Assembly (NCBI RefSeq): GCF_015245355.1
Contig: NZ_CP063311.1
Coordinates: 2,515,217 to 2,579,216 of the forward strand
Source of the DNA: Anabaenopsis elenkinii CCIBt3563
GTDB taxonomy: Bacteria; Cyanobacteriota; Cyanobacteriia; Cyanobacteriales; Nostocaceae
Length of the DNA stretch: 64,000 nt
Reading direction: 5' to 3'
Position numbers and translations under genes: made by a program. The notes beneath the pieces are model-generated. The model did no database searches. It saw only the letters and a list, made by a program, of their open reading frames with translations, and was not told where the DNA came from. Shown here one piece after another: positions 42,947 through 51,370 of the stretch (position 1 is its first letter; each line of letters begins with the position of its first letter).

Positions 42947-45641
42947 ATTAACACCATTTGAAGATGCTCTACATTTAGCCACCATGTTACGCATTTCCCT
43001 GGATGGTCGTGATCTAGGGGCTTATATTTTAAATAAAGACACTCAGAAAGATAAATTTTGCTTTGTTTTTGGGTTTGAATGTCGGGGAATTCATACTACG
43101 TTAAGAACCGAGCAAATAGAGACGATTTTTAATAATATAGAGTCTGGGTTAAAAGATATTCCTGAAGGGGAAAAGATGACCTTACACATGGGGTCATTTA
43201 GTTCAGATAAACAAAGACAAATAGAACTATCTCACTTAGTCAAGCAGACACCATCGCGGGATATTAAGTATTTATTGACATCGGAAAGAGCCAGAATTCA
43301 AGAACTAACTAATGCGGGGATTCGTAAGCCGAAATTTTTACGGATATATGTAACTTATACCATTGAACCGAATACGAAATATACAGATGATTGGATAGAG
43401 AAACTATTAGGTAAAGCTGAACTATGGTGGTTAAACTTTAAAGGGGAACTAGCCCAAGTGCAAAACGAGCGCCTGGAAACTCTGATTATCCAGTCCTACC
43501 AACAGGGTTTCTGTCGCTGGGAGCAGTTATTATCTAACAAAATGGGTTTAGATGTTAAACCTTTAAATGCTGATCAACTATGGGGAGAAGTCTGGAAAAG
43601 ATTTAATGAAACACCACCTATACCGATTCCTCAGTTAGTTCATTTAGATGAAAACGGACTGTATGAGCAGGTTAATTCAGAGTTAAGTAGTAGTCAATTA
43701 CTTATAGAAAATATCCACAGTACAACTTTGCTGATGGAGTCTGGTGTACCCTGTGCTGACCGTCGTTGGGTAAATGTGAAAAATCGCTATATTGGAGCGT
43801 TGACATTTCTGGAAAAACCGGGAGGGTGGGCGAATAAATTCGCTCAGTTGCGTTATTTGTGGGAATTATTAGCCAGAGAAACTGTCACAGATACAGAGAT
43901 TTTCTGCGAGTTAACCGCCGCCAACCCGGCTTTAGTGAAGACTACATTACAACGAGTGCTCAAGCAGTCGAATATGACAGCACTTATGGCCCAGGAAAAG
44001 AGTAAAACTATTGATGTCAGCGCTCAATTAAAGTTAAAGAAATCCGTAGCAGCCCAGGAACAATTATATGAGGGGGCTATACCAATATACACGAGTATAG
44101 CTATTTTTGTACATCGTCCCACCATAGACAAATTAGATGAAGCCACAAGATATATAGAAAACTGCTTTCAAAGACCCGCCCAGGTAATTAGGGAGGTAGA
44201 ATATGCTTGGAAAATATGGCTACAATCTTTACCGATAGTTTGGGAGGGTTTGTTAGTTAAACCGTTTAACCGCCGTCAATTATATTTAACCAGTGAAGTA
44301 CCGGGATTGATGCCCTTAGTATTAACCAAAGCTGGAGATAGTCGAGGGTTTGAGTTAATTGCAGAAGAGGGGGGAACACCCATCCATCTGGATTTGTTTA
44401 ACCAACATAAAAATTTAGCTCTGTTTGCGACTACCCGCGCTGGTAAATCGGTTTTGGTATCGGGAATTTTAACCCAAGCCTTAGCTTATGATATTCCGGT
44501 GGTAGCTCTGGACTTTCCTAAACCAGATGGAACCTCTACCTTTACCGACTATACAAGGTTTATGGAGGGGAATGGGGCTTATTTTGATATTTCCAAAGAA
44601 TCTAATAACTTATTTGAACAGCCTGATTTGCGATCGCTCAGTCCAGAAGCCCAGCGCGATCGCCTTTTAGATTATACTGCTTTTTTAGAGTCAGCATTAA
44701 TGACCATGGTTTTAGGCTCATCTACCGAAAACCAACTGTTATCCCAAACCGTGCGTTCCCTGCTCAACCTAGCATTAAGAGCATTTTTTGCCGACCCAGG
44801 GATTACCCAAAGATATAAACAAGCCATAGCGGGGGGGTTTGGGAGTCAAGAGTGGGAAAAAACCCCCACCTTAAGAGACTTTCTTTATTTCTGTTCACCA
44901 GAGCATCTACAATTAAATGCTCTGAGTGGAAGAGTAGATGACGCTCTGAGTCAAATTCAACTGCGGTTAAAATTTTGGCTTTCCAGTCGAGTCGGACAAG
45001 CTATTTCTGCACCTTCGAGCTTTCCCACCGACGCACAACTGTTAGTATTTGCTCTGCGGAACCTCTCCGACAATGAAGACGCTGCTGTATTATCCTTAAG
45101 TGCTTATTCTGCAGCTTTGCGCAGGGCGTTAAGTAGTCCAGCTTCCATCTTTTTTATTGACGAAGCCCCGATTTTATTTGAATTTGACCAAATATCTGAT
45201 TTAGTGGGGAGAATTTGCGCCAACGGTGCAAAAGCGGGAATCAGAGTTATTTTATCAGCCCAAGACCCTGATACCATTGCCAAATCTAAAGCCGCATCAA
45301 AAATTTTACAGAACCTATCAACCAGATTAATCGGGAGAATTCAGCCAGTAGCAGTCGATAGTTTTGTCAACATCTTAAAATATCCCCGCAATATTATTTC
45401 TCGTAATGCGACCGAAAGCTTTTTCCCTCGTAAAGAAGGAATTTACAGCCAATGGTTATTAGATGACAACGGGATTTATACCTTTTGTCGTTACTATCCA
45501 GGTTATGAACAATTAGCAGTAGTTGCTAACAACCCCCAGGAACAAACCGCACGCCAAAAAGTAATGGGACAACATGACAATAAATATGAAGCAATTTCTG
45601 TATTTGCTCGACAATTAATAGCTGCTCTCCGTGGGGGTTAA
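42894..45641 (+). CDS. VirB4/TraC-family type IV secretion ATPase
   Basis: The 915-residue protein has the two-part layout of VirB4: an N-terminal VirB4-type domain (about 1-480, with IPIYTSIAIFVHRPTIDKLDEATRYIENCF) and a C-terminal RecA-like ATPase. Walker A is ATTRAGKSVL (about 511-520; the first residue of the motif is Ala, which the A/G-x4-GK[ST] rule allows) and Walker B is IFFIDEAPIL (about 751-760). A late RVILSAQDPDTIA motif resembles the sensor region. VirB4 powers assembly and transport at the cytoplasmic base of the channel. It is the only recognisable ATPase of the cluster. HIP1 sites occur inside the gene. The start overlaps the VirB3-like gene. Confidence 0.8.
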   Translation: MKQKIGKQSIKVGGQESRLTPFEDALHLATMLRISLDGRDLGAYILNKDTQKDKFCFVFGFECRGIHTTLRTEQIETIFNNIESGLKDIPEGEKMTLHMGSFSSDKQRQIELSHLVKQTPSRDIKYLLTSERARIQELTNAGIRKPKFLRIYVTYTIEPNTKYTDDWIEKLLGKAELWWLNFKGELAQVQNERLETLIIQSYQQGFCRWEQLLSNKMGLDVKPLNADQLWGEVWKRFNETPPIPIPQLVHLDENGLYEQVNSELSSSQLLIENIHSTTLLMESGVPCADRRWVNVKNRYIGALTFLEKPGGWANKFAQLRYLWELLARETVTDTEIFCELTAANPALVKTTLQRVLKQSNMTALMAQEKSKTIDVSAQLKLKKSVAAQEQLYEGAIPIYTSIAIFVHRPTIDKLDEATRYIENCFQRPAQVIREVEYAWKIWLQSLPIVWEGLLVKPFNRRQLYLTSEVPGLMPLVLTKAGDSRGFELIAEEGGTPIHLDLFNQHKNLALFATTRAGKSVLVSGILTQALAYDIPVVALDFPKPDGTSTFTDYTRFMEGNGAYFDISKESNNLFEQPDLRSLSPEAQRDRLLDYTAFLESALMTMVLGSSTENQLLSQTVRSLLNLALRAFFADPGITQRYKQAIAGGFGSQEWEKTPTLRDFLYFCSPEHLQLNALSGRVDDALSQIQLRLKFWLSSRVGQAISAPSSFPTDAQLLVFALRNLSDNEDAAVLSLSAYSAALRRALSSPASIFFIDEAPILFEFDQISDLVGRICANGAKAGIRVILSAQDPDTIAKSKAASKILQNLSTRLIGRIQPVAVDSFVNILKYPRNIISRNATESFFPRKEGIYSQWLLDDNGIYTFCRYYPGYEQLAVVANNPQEQTARQKVMGQHDNKYEAISVFARQLIAALRGG

Positions 45642-45697
45642 TCGACACGCTTCAGCTTGACGATGTAATCATGTCCAATTTATTCAGGTTGAAAAAT

Positions 45698-46459
45698 ATG
45701 CACAAAACTACTGTTCTCACCTTGGGCTTTTCCTGCTTATTACTCCTCCCAGCAACAGCACAATTAGGACAAGTTTGGACTGAGTTTCAATTCTATTCGG
45801 TAGATATGCAAAATTACCTGAGAAATCATCTGACAGATACCTTAAAACCTTTAGAAAATCGCGGTCAAAATGCTCTCAATAATGCCACCGGTTCAGCGAA
45901 TATACCTAACCCCATTCAGGCTGGTAATAGCTTTTACCAAGATATGATATTTAATCCCACAACCGATAGATTTGAAAATAATCCAGTCCTGCGTAGTCAT
46001 GCTGTGACCCAGGAAATGAATCGCCTCATTACTAGGGGTGCGGTAGAAAGTTATATGGGGAAAGATGGACAAACACGAATCAAATCTAAGTTACAAAATA
46101 CTGAAACCACCTTAAATAATATTTCCGAACTCTCCCAAAGTTCCAATAACATTTTTCAAAGACTCGCTGATACTCTCAGCGGATCTGACGGTGCTTTTCT
46201 CCCGCTGATGACCATACAAAAAGACCAAGCAGGGTTACAGTTACAAGCTATTAAAATCCAACAAGAACAAGCAAAAATCAGCGGCGAAACCCTAGCGCAA
46301 AGTATCCTCACCCATCAATCTTTACAATACTCCAATTTAAATTTAGTCAACATTTCCCAGCAGATGGAAGACATGAATCGTACTCACAGGGTAGATACAG
46401 CTACAGAAGCAGCTAGATTTATCCGTAATACTTCTCAAACAGATTTGTTTGGTAGATAA
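45698..46459 (+). CDS. VirB5/TrbJ-like exported protein
   Basis: From ATG 45698 the protein has 253 residues; an in-frame ATG at 45671 would add nine. I prefer the later start because it gives a compact signal peptide (MHKTTVLTLGFSCLLLLPATAQ). The rest is helical and polar, with long heptad-like stretches (NTETTLNNISELSQSSNNIFQRLAD; QLQAIKIQQEQAKISGETLAQSIL), as in VirB5/TrbJ proteins, which line or tip the conjugative pilus. The family assignment comes from position between VirB4 and VirB6 homologues, the signal peptide and the helical pattern, not from a fixed motif. Confidence 0.55.
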   Translation: MHKTTVLTLGFSCLLLLPATAQLGQVWTEFQFYSVDMQNYLRNHLTDTLKPLENRGQNALNNATGSANIPNPIQAGNSFYQDMIFNPTTDRFENNPVLRSHAVTQEMNRLITRGAVESYMGKDGQTRIKSKLQNTETTLNNISELSQSSNNIFQRLADTLSGSDGAFLPLMTIQKDQAGLQLQAIKIQQEQAKISGETLAQSILTHQSLQYSNLNLVNISQQMEDMNRTHRVDTATEAARFIRNTSQTDLFGR

Positions 46460-46473
46460 TTACTATATGGTTA

Positions 46474-47529
46474 ATGAAAATGCAGGTTTATATTGCGCAA
46501 ATCTTCCCAGAAATTGGCATTAATGAAACTTTTGATAGTGGTGCTGTAAGTGCGAGAAGCATGGCTGAAAGTTGGGATAACCAATGGCTAGATTTATTAC
46601 AAAATAATACAACTAATAACTTATATGGAGCCTTGACCAACCTGGGAATATTTTTTGCTGTGGGAACCCTACTGTTTTTTATGATGCAATGGCTCAAAGA
46701 TGTGATCAACAGTGAATATTCCCGTCCTATAAGTGGTTTAATTTGGCCTTTTATAGTGGTGCTGTTTTTGAGTAATACCGGAAATGGTAGCCTACTTTCT
46801 AGTTTAACCCTGGGAGTAAGAAACTTGATTAACACAGTCAATCAACAAGTAGTTAGTACAGCAGATGCTGAACAAAGTTATCAGCAAGTATTAAATATGA
46901 GTTTAGCTGAAGAAGTAGCGGGTTCTTTACTTCGTCCTTGTCAATCGCTCAATGGGGAACAACAAACCCAATGCTTCGCCAGAGCAAGCGACCAAATTGA
47001 TAACCTGTGGAGGGAATATAGAAACTTATACGGGAATAGAATCTGGATTCAAAGGCTAGAAAATCAAGTCAGTTCCTTGAAATTTAATACAGGAAATATC
47101 TCGGATATTACCTTTAACTCCTTATTAGGGAATACGGCTCAAACCAGAATTAAAAACTTCTTAATTTCTTTGCAATATGCGTTTCAAAACCTCATAGAAG
47201 CTACCATGTTACTTATAGCAGCTTTAGGACCATTAGCCCTGGGTACATCTTTGCTACCTGTAGGGGGGAAACCAATTTACGCATGGTTGACAGGTTTCTT
47301 TGCAGCAGGAATTGCCAAAATTTCATTTAATCTCATCGCTGCTGTGACTGCAACAGTAATTATCAACGGACCAGCAGAAAATCCCAATGCTAACCCTGAT
47401 TTAATGTGGTTTATCATCTTTCTGGGAATTTTAGCCCCGGTATTATCCTTAGCGATCGCAGGTGCGGGAGGATTTGCGATTTTTAGCGCCATCAATAATA
47501 GTACAGTTGCAATCAAAAATAGAACCTAA
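46474..47529 (+). CDS. VirB6/TrbL-like polytopic membrane protein
   Basis: The 351-residue protein has about five or six membrane helices: two near 51-105 (LGIFFAVGTLLFFMMQWL, GLIWPFIVVLFLSNTG), then a polar region of about 120 residues with two cysteines (RPCQSLNGEQQTQCF), then three or four helices from about 225 to 340 (LIEATMLLIAALGPLALGTSLL; ISFNLIAAVTATVII; WFIIFLGILAPVLSLAIAGAGGFAIF). This topology, helices, large periplasmic loop and helices again, fits VirB6/TrbL, which forms part of the inner-membrane channel. The next gene begins 13 bp downstream. Confidence 0.65.
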   Translation: MKMQVYIAQIFPEIGINETFDSGAVSARSMAESWDNQWLDLLQNNTTNNLYGALTNLGIFFAVGTLLFFMMQWLKDVINSEYSRPISGLIWPFIVVLFLSNTGNGSLLSSLTLGVRNLINTVNQQVVSTADAEQSYQQVLNMSLAEEVAGSLLRPCQSLNGEQQTQCFARASDQIDNLWREYRNLYGNRIWIQRLENQVSSLKFNTGNISDITFNSLLGNTAQTRIKNFLISLQYAFQNLIEATMLLIAALGPLALGTSLLPVGGKPIYAWLTGFFAAGIAKISFNLIAAVTATVIINGPAENPNANPDLMWFIIFLGILAPVLSLAIAGAGGFAIFSAINNSTVAIKNRT

Positions 47530-47542
47530 AAATCCCATCGGT

Positions 47543-48346
47543 ATGCAAATGACTAAACTACTCCGAAAAAGAAAATCTCATATAAATTTTCTGACAATTT
47601 TTGCGATCGCCACCTTCAGCTTACATCTAGCAGTATTATTTCTGTTCATTTTACAAGGGTTAAACATTCGCCAACTTAGTCTGAGAAAACCCCCCAACTT
47701 TGTGGAAATGGTTGATGGTCAACCCATAGGCGCTGTGGATGATTTAGCTAGAGACCCCGAATCGATTCGCCAATTCATCAGTAAAACCATGACATTGATG
47801 TTTAATTGGTCAGGAACCCTCCCCCCACAAACCATTGCAGAAGCTGCAAAACCCCAACCAGACCCAGGAATACCCATCAGAACCCCCCAAGGAGGTAACC
47901 AAAGAGTCACTACCAGCAGTTGGGTAGGGAGTTTTGCGATCTCAGAAGATTTTCGTCCAGGTTTTTTAAGTGCGATCGCCCAAATGACCCCACCAGAAGT
48001 ATTCTCAAACAATCCCAATCAAATTATATCAGCACAATTAGTCATCCAAAGGATTTACCCCCCAGAAACAATAGCTCCGGGGAAGTGGCGAGTAGGGATG
48101 ATAGCTGACCTAATTCAGACTAGAAAAGATGATGGGAGAAAAGCAGTCACACCCTTTAATAAAGATTTTTTAGTGCGTGCGATCGATTATTTTCCTTACC
48201 CCCTAACAGATAGTAGTACGGACATCCAAAAAGCAATTTATAGCCATCGTGCTGACAAACTAGAGATTTACGAAATTCATGATTTTTGTTTAGTGGATAA
48301 CTCCATTATTGTCAGGGAGGATAAATCAACCCGTTGTAGAAATTAA
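47543..48346 (+). CDS. VirB8-like single-pass membrane protein, first copy
   Basis: From ATG 47543 this 267-residue protein has a short basic N-terminus, one membrane helix (about 18-40, LTIFAIATFSLHLAVLFLFILQ) and a long extracytoplasmic domain. That is the topology of VirB8/TrbF, a scaffold of the inner-membrane complex with an NTF2-like periplasmic domain. Segments shared with the next gene are ESIRQFISKTMTLMFNWSG, VIQRIYPPETIAPGKWRV and KDFLVRAIDYFP. A loop of about 40 residues (PDPGIPIRTPQGGNQRV) is absent from the second copy. An earlier in-frame start overlaps the VirB6-like gene and adds nothing conserved. Confidence 0.55.
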   Translation: MQMTKLLRKRKSHINFLTIFAIATFSLHLAVLFLFILQGLNIRQLSLRKPPNFVEMVDGQPIGAVDDLARDPESIRQFISKTMTLMFNWSGTLPPQTIAEAAKPQPDPGIPIRTPQGGNQRVTTSSWVGSFAISEDFRPGFLSAIAQMTPPEVFSNNPNQIISAQLVIQRIYPPETIAPGKWRVGMIADLIQTRKDDGRKAVTPFNKDFLVRAIDYFPYPLTDSSTDIQKAIYSHRADKLEIYEIHDFCLVDNSIIVREDKSTRCRN

Positions 48347-48418
48347 ACCAACAACAGACCATCTGAACCCATATCTATTTTAAGTAAATTATTCTCAAAA
48401 TTATCAAGGCAAGTATTT

Positions 48419-49093
48419 ATGCAATTAGTCAAGCCAGAGAAGAGAAAAAGTAGTATATTACCACTATTAGCTGTGGGAACATTTGGGCTAAATTTATTTA
48501 GCTTGCTCTTGATTTTGTTTCATAGTTCCATGATTCAAGATTTACAACAGCAATTGACACCCCAAAGTTTAGCCCAACTTGCTGATGGTCGAGCCATTAC
48601 CTTAGACCCTCAAGAAAGTGATCAAAGACATCCAGAAACAATTCGCCGATTTGTCGGTGAAACCATGAGCTTAATGCTTACCTGGTCAGAAAAACAGCCG
48701 CCAATCACAGCTTGGGAAATTAGTTCCCAACTCTTAGCTCATAATTTGAGAACCAAGTTTCAGGAGGAAATTACTAAATTAATTCCCACGGGAAAATTTA
48801 TTAATAACAAATCTGAATATATATTAGTAGTACAAAGAATATCTCAACCCACAAACATAGGTAATGGTAAATGGAAAGTTGAAATGTTAGCCAATCAATT
48901 AAACTTCAGTGGTTCCAATAATCTAGGAACCTCAACTGAGTTCAATAAACAAATTTTAGTTAGAGCCATAGATCAACCTGTAACTTCATTCCCACCACAA
49001 CCGTCATCTTGGGATTTAGCAGGATACCGCTTAGGAGAAGCGAGGCTAGAAATTTACCAGATATGCGACATTACAGATAAAAATTGTTCTTGA
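48419..49093 (+). CDS. VirB8-like single-pass membrane protein, second copy
   Basis: The 224-residue protein is a paralogue of the gene before it: basic start, a membrane helix at about 14-36 (LAVGTFGLNLFSLLLILFH), then PETIRRFVGETMSLMLTWSE, VVQRISQPTNIGNGKWKVEML and KQILVRAIDQP, aligned in the same order as in the first copy. The pair probably arose by tandem duplication and may form a heteromeric ring. The C-terminus ends in two cysteines (YQICDITDKNCS), and the first copy also has Cys near its end (IHDFCLV..TRC), suggesting a conserved disulfide. The gap to the first copy is 72 bp. Confidence 0.55.
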   Translation: MQLVKPEKRKSSILPLLAVGTFGLNLFSLLLILFHSSMIQDLQQQLTPQSLAQLADGRAITLDPQESDQRHPETIRRFVGETMSLMLTWSEKQPPITAWEISSQLLAHNLRTKFQEEITKLIPTGKFINNKSEYILVVQRISQPTNIGNGKWKVEMLANQLNFSGSNNLGTSTEFNKQILVRAIDQPVTSFPPQPSSWDLAGYRLGEARLEIYQICDITDKNCS

Positions 49094-49132
49094 AATTCAA
49101 ATGTTCTTGAAATTAAAACTGAGTAAAACACC

Positions 49133-50668
49133 ATGAATTCTTATTCAATTCATCCAGAAATTTCTCCACAATATACAGTGGAACCAACCCATGAGAACCA
49201 TGAACCAGAAATAGACTTGTTAGATTGGGAGTCTAGAATAGCTCAATTAGTGGGCTTTGAACAAGAGTCACCACAACAAGATACAACTAGCTTTGAGCTA
49301 GACTATTCCCAACCCGAAGAACTAGAAACCGAGCAGTCACTCTCATCTAATCCCTTTGCTAAGTTAGCCTTAGTAGGCGGTGCTACCTTAGCTGTAGTGG
49401 TAATTGCTGGGGTGTTTTTATCCCAAATTATGACTAGCACGAATCAAAGACCAAGAAGTAATTTAGTTTCCCCAACAGTTCCATCACCGGCGATTAGTGA
49501 AGCTCCTGAAGTAAATTTAGCACAAGAAGTTGAGATACTCAAAACAAAGTTAGCCCTTGCAGAACAAGTACAGACAGTCAGAGCAGCTCAGGAAAATCTC
49601 AGAAATAGACCAGCAGCGCGGGTGGAAACTCCACCAGTGAGAGAAAGCACACCGACAACACTGGCGACATCTCCACCTCCAATAGTCAGAGTTGAGCGGA
49701 TTATTCAACAACCCGCGTCACCTTCACTTCCTATGATTCAACAACCCGCGCCACTTTCAGTTCCTATTCCAGAAATTGCTCTAGAACCTACACCCCCACC
49801 GATTGTTATCCCAGCAGTATCGCCACCAGACCCCCTGAAGGAATGGACAAGGTTAGCCAAGTTAGGTAGTTATGGTCAGGTAAATACTACTGGTCAATCA
49901 AGAGTAAATACAGCTTTATCTGTCCCAGAAATTAAGACTCATGCAACCAACTTGCAACCGGAACCAACACCACCACAACCAGAGATTTTAGTCAGTCAAC
50001 GACAATCACAAAACCCGAAATCTGTCAAGGTAGGAACTAGTGCTAAAGCCGTATTAGCAACAGCAATCTTTGGGGAAACTACTAGAGCTAGGAATAATGA
50101 CAGTCAAGAAGATGGGCATCTATTTGTGGTGCAGCTGAAAGAACCACTAAAATCTATAGATGGTGCGATCGCCGTACCTGCTAATACAGAATTATTGGGT
50201 GAAGTTCGTTCTATTTCCGAACAAGGTCTACTACAGTTAAATTTAGTCAAAATCATCTCCGAAGAGAATGGTGAGTTGATAGAAAGAACCTTACCTAAAA
50301 ATGCCATTGTACTTCGCGCTCCCCAAGGAAAACCCCTCATAGCAAATCAATATCCCAACCAAGCAGCATCAATAGCAGGGATGGACACAGGACTATTCAT
50401 TTTAGGAGGTATTGGTAAAGCTGCAGAATTATTTAATCGTGCTGAGACCGAAGTTTCCATAGAAGGTGGTAGTACCGTCGTCACCAACACCAATAACAGA
50501 CGCAACATACCTGCTGGCATATTAGAAGGTGGATTAAGGTCAATAGTACCCCAAATATCTCAACGCAATCAACAAGCCATTTCTCAAATGATGCAAAGAA
50601 GTAATATTTGGTTTATACCAGCAGGCCAAGAAGTAGAAATATACGTCAATAGAACCGTAAAACTATAA
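49133..50668 (+). CDS. VirB10/TrbI-like protein
   Basis: The 511-residue protein has a cytoplasmic acidic N-terminus (about 1-75), one membrane helix (about 77-99, KLALVGGATLAVVVIAGVFLS), a proline-rich periplasmic stretch (about 165-270), and a C-terminal beta domain (about 290-511) with SAKAVLATAIFGETTRA, GAIAVPANTELLGEVRSISEQGLLQLNLVKI and a final IWFIPAGQEVEIYVNRTVKL. This is the VirB10/TrbI plan; VirB10 spans both membranes and senses ATP use at the base to open the outer pore. A coiled-coil-like LAQEVEILKTKLALAEQVQTV follows the membrane helix. It is among the clearest members of the cluster after the ATPase. Confidence 0.75.
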   Translation: MNSYSIHPEISPQYTVEPTHENHEPEIDLLDWESRIAQLVGFEQESPQQDTTSFELDYSQPEELETEQSLSSNPFAKLALVGGATLAVVVIAGVFLSQIMTSTNQRPRSNLVSPTVPSPAISEAPEVNLAQEVEILKTKLALAEQVQTVRAAQENLRNRPAARVETPPVRESTPTTLATSPPPIVRVERIIQQPASPSLPMIQQPAPLSVPIPEIALEPTPPPIVIPAVSPPDPLKEWTRLAKLGSYGQVNTTGQSRVNTALSVPEIKTHATNLQPEPTPPQPEILVSQRQSQNPKSVKVGTSAKAVLATAIFGETTRARNNDSQEDGHLFVVQLKEPLKSIDGAIAVPANTELLGEVRSISEQGLLQLNLVKIISEENGELIERTLPKNAIVLRAPQGKPLIANQYPNQAASIAGMDTGLFILGGIGKAAELFNRAETEVSIEGGSTVVTNTNNRRNIPAGILEGGLRSIVPQISQRNQQAISQMMQRSNIWFIPAGQEVEIYVNRTVKL

Positions 50669-50766
50669 TTCTTAACCCCTGGTTATAGCAATATTCTGGG
50701 TTGGGCATCCTACCGGCCTTAATTGACCCCAGTCACACCTAATCGCCGTTTTCCCCATTGGTAGCT

Positions 50767-51345
50767 ATGAAACACATTCTCAAATATGCTGATTTTTGGA
50801 CTCTCACCCCTCTAATTTTCTCAGCTGCCATCTTACTATATGCAGGGCGAACCCTAGCTAATAATGCCGTTTTGCGTTCTCTTTTTTCCTGTCAAGCGCA
50901 AGGTTTAGGGGGAGTAATACCTACTATCAAAGTTTCCTATCAACAAGGGACAAACTTAAGCTTTCTCCCCGCAGGGGAAACAATTAAGAAAGTATGGTTA
51001 AATGACCCATCACAAGTAACAATGGACTTTGATGGTCCGATGTGTATGCAATTGGGAGCAGAACGTAACTTAAATTCCGGAGACTGTAAAAACTCAGCCG
51101 CAAATGTCATTCAACTGCGGCGCATTCCCCGGCTCAATATTCCCGGAATACCCAAAACGGATAATACACTTTTAACAGTAATTACCGAAGAAGGAAACAG
51201 GAGTAAACTCTATACTTTCAGAATCTTATATCAAGACACTGCTCCTGATTATCACACTTTAGCAATTTATCCCGACCCAGCCCCCAGGGAAATAGCTTGC
51301 GTCAGCAAATCAAATGAATTAATTTATACTCTTGACACACCCTAA
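50767..51345 (+). CDS. VirB9/TrbG-like protein, short form
   Basis: From ATG 50767 the protein has 192 residues, with an N-terminal hydrophobic segment (about 14-32, LTPLIFSAAILLYAGRTLA) that could be a signal peptide or anchor. The middle follows the VirB9 N-terminal domain pattern: ISFLPAGE-like TNLSFLPAGETIKKVWLNDPSQVTMDFDG, then IQLRRIP and LLTVITEEGNRSKLYTFRILY. In full-length VirB9 proteins (about 290 residues) a C-terminal domain joins VirB7 and the outer-membrane ring; here it seems missing. The gene ends 26 bp before the start of the nuclease gene downstream. It closes the cluster. Confidence 0.6.
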   Translation: MKHILKYADFWTLTPLIFSAAILLYAGRTLANNAVLRSLFSCQAQGLGGVIPTIKVSYQQGTNLSFLPAGETIKKVWLNDPSQVTMDFDGPMCMQLGAERNLNSGDCKNSAANVIQLRRIPRLNIPGIPKTDNTLLTVITEEGNRSKLYTFRILYQDTAPDYHTLAIYPDPAPREIACVSKSNELIYTLDTP

Positions 51346-51370
51346 GCTGCTGGGGGTGCAAACAAATAAC

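Noticed and set aside
41952..51345. Reading the cluster as an integrated conjugative element.
   Set aside because: No integrase, relaxase, coupling protein, replication gene or attachment-site repeats were found within or beside it.
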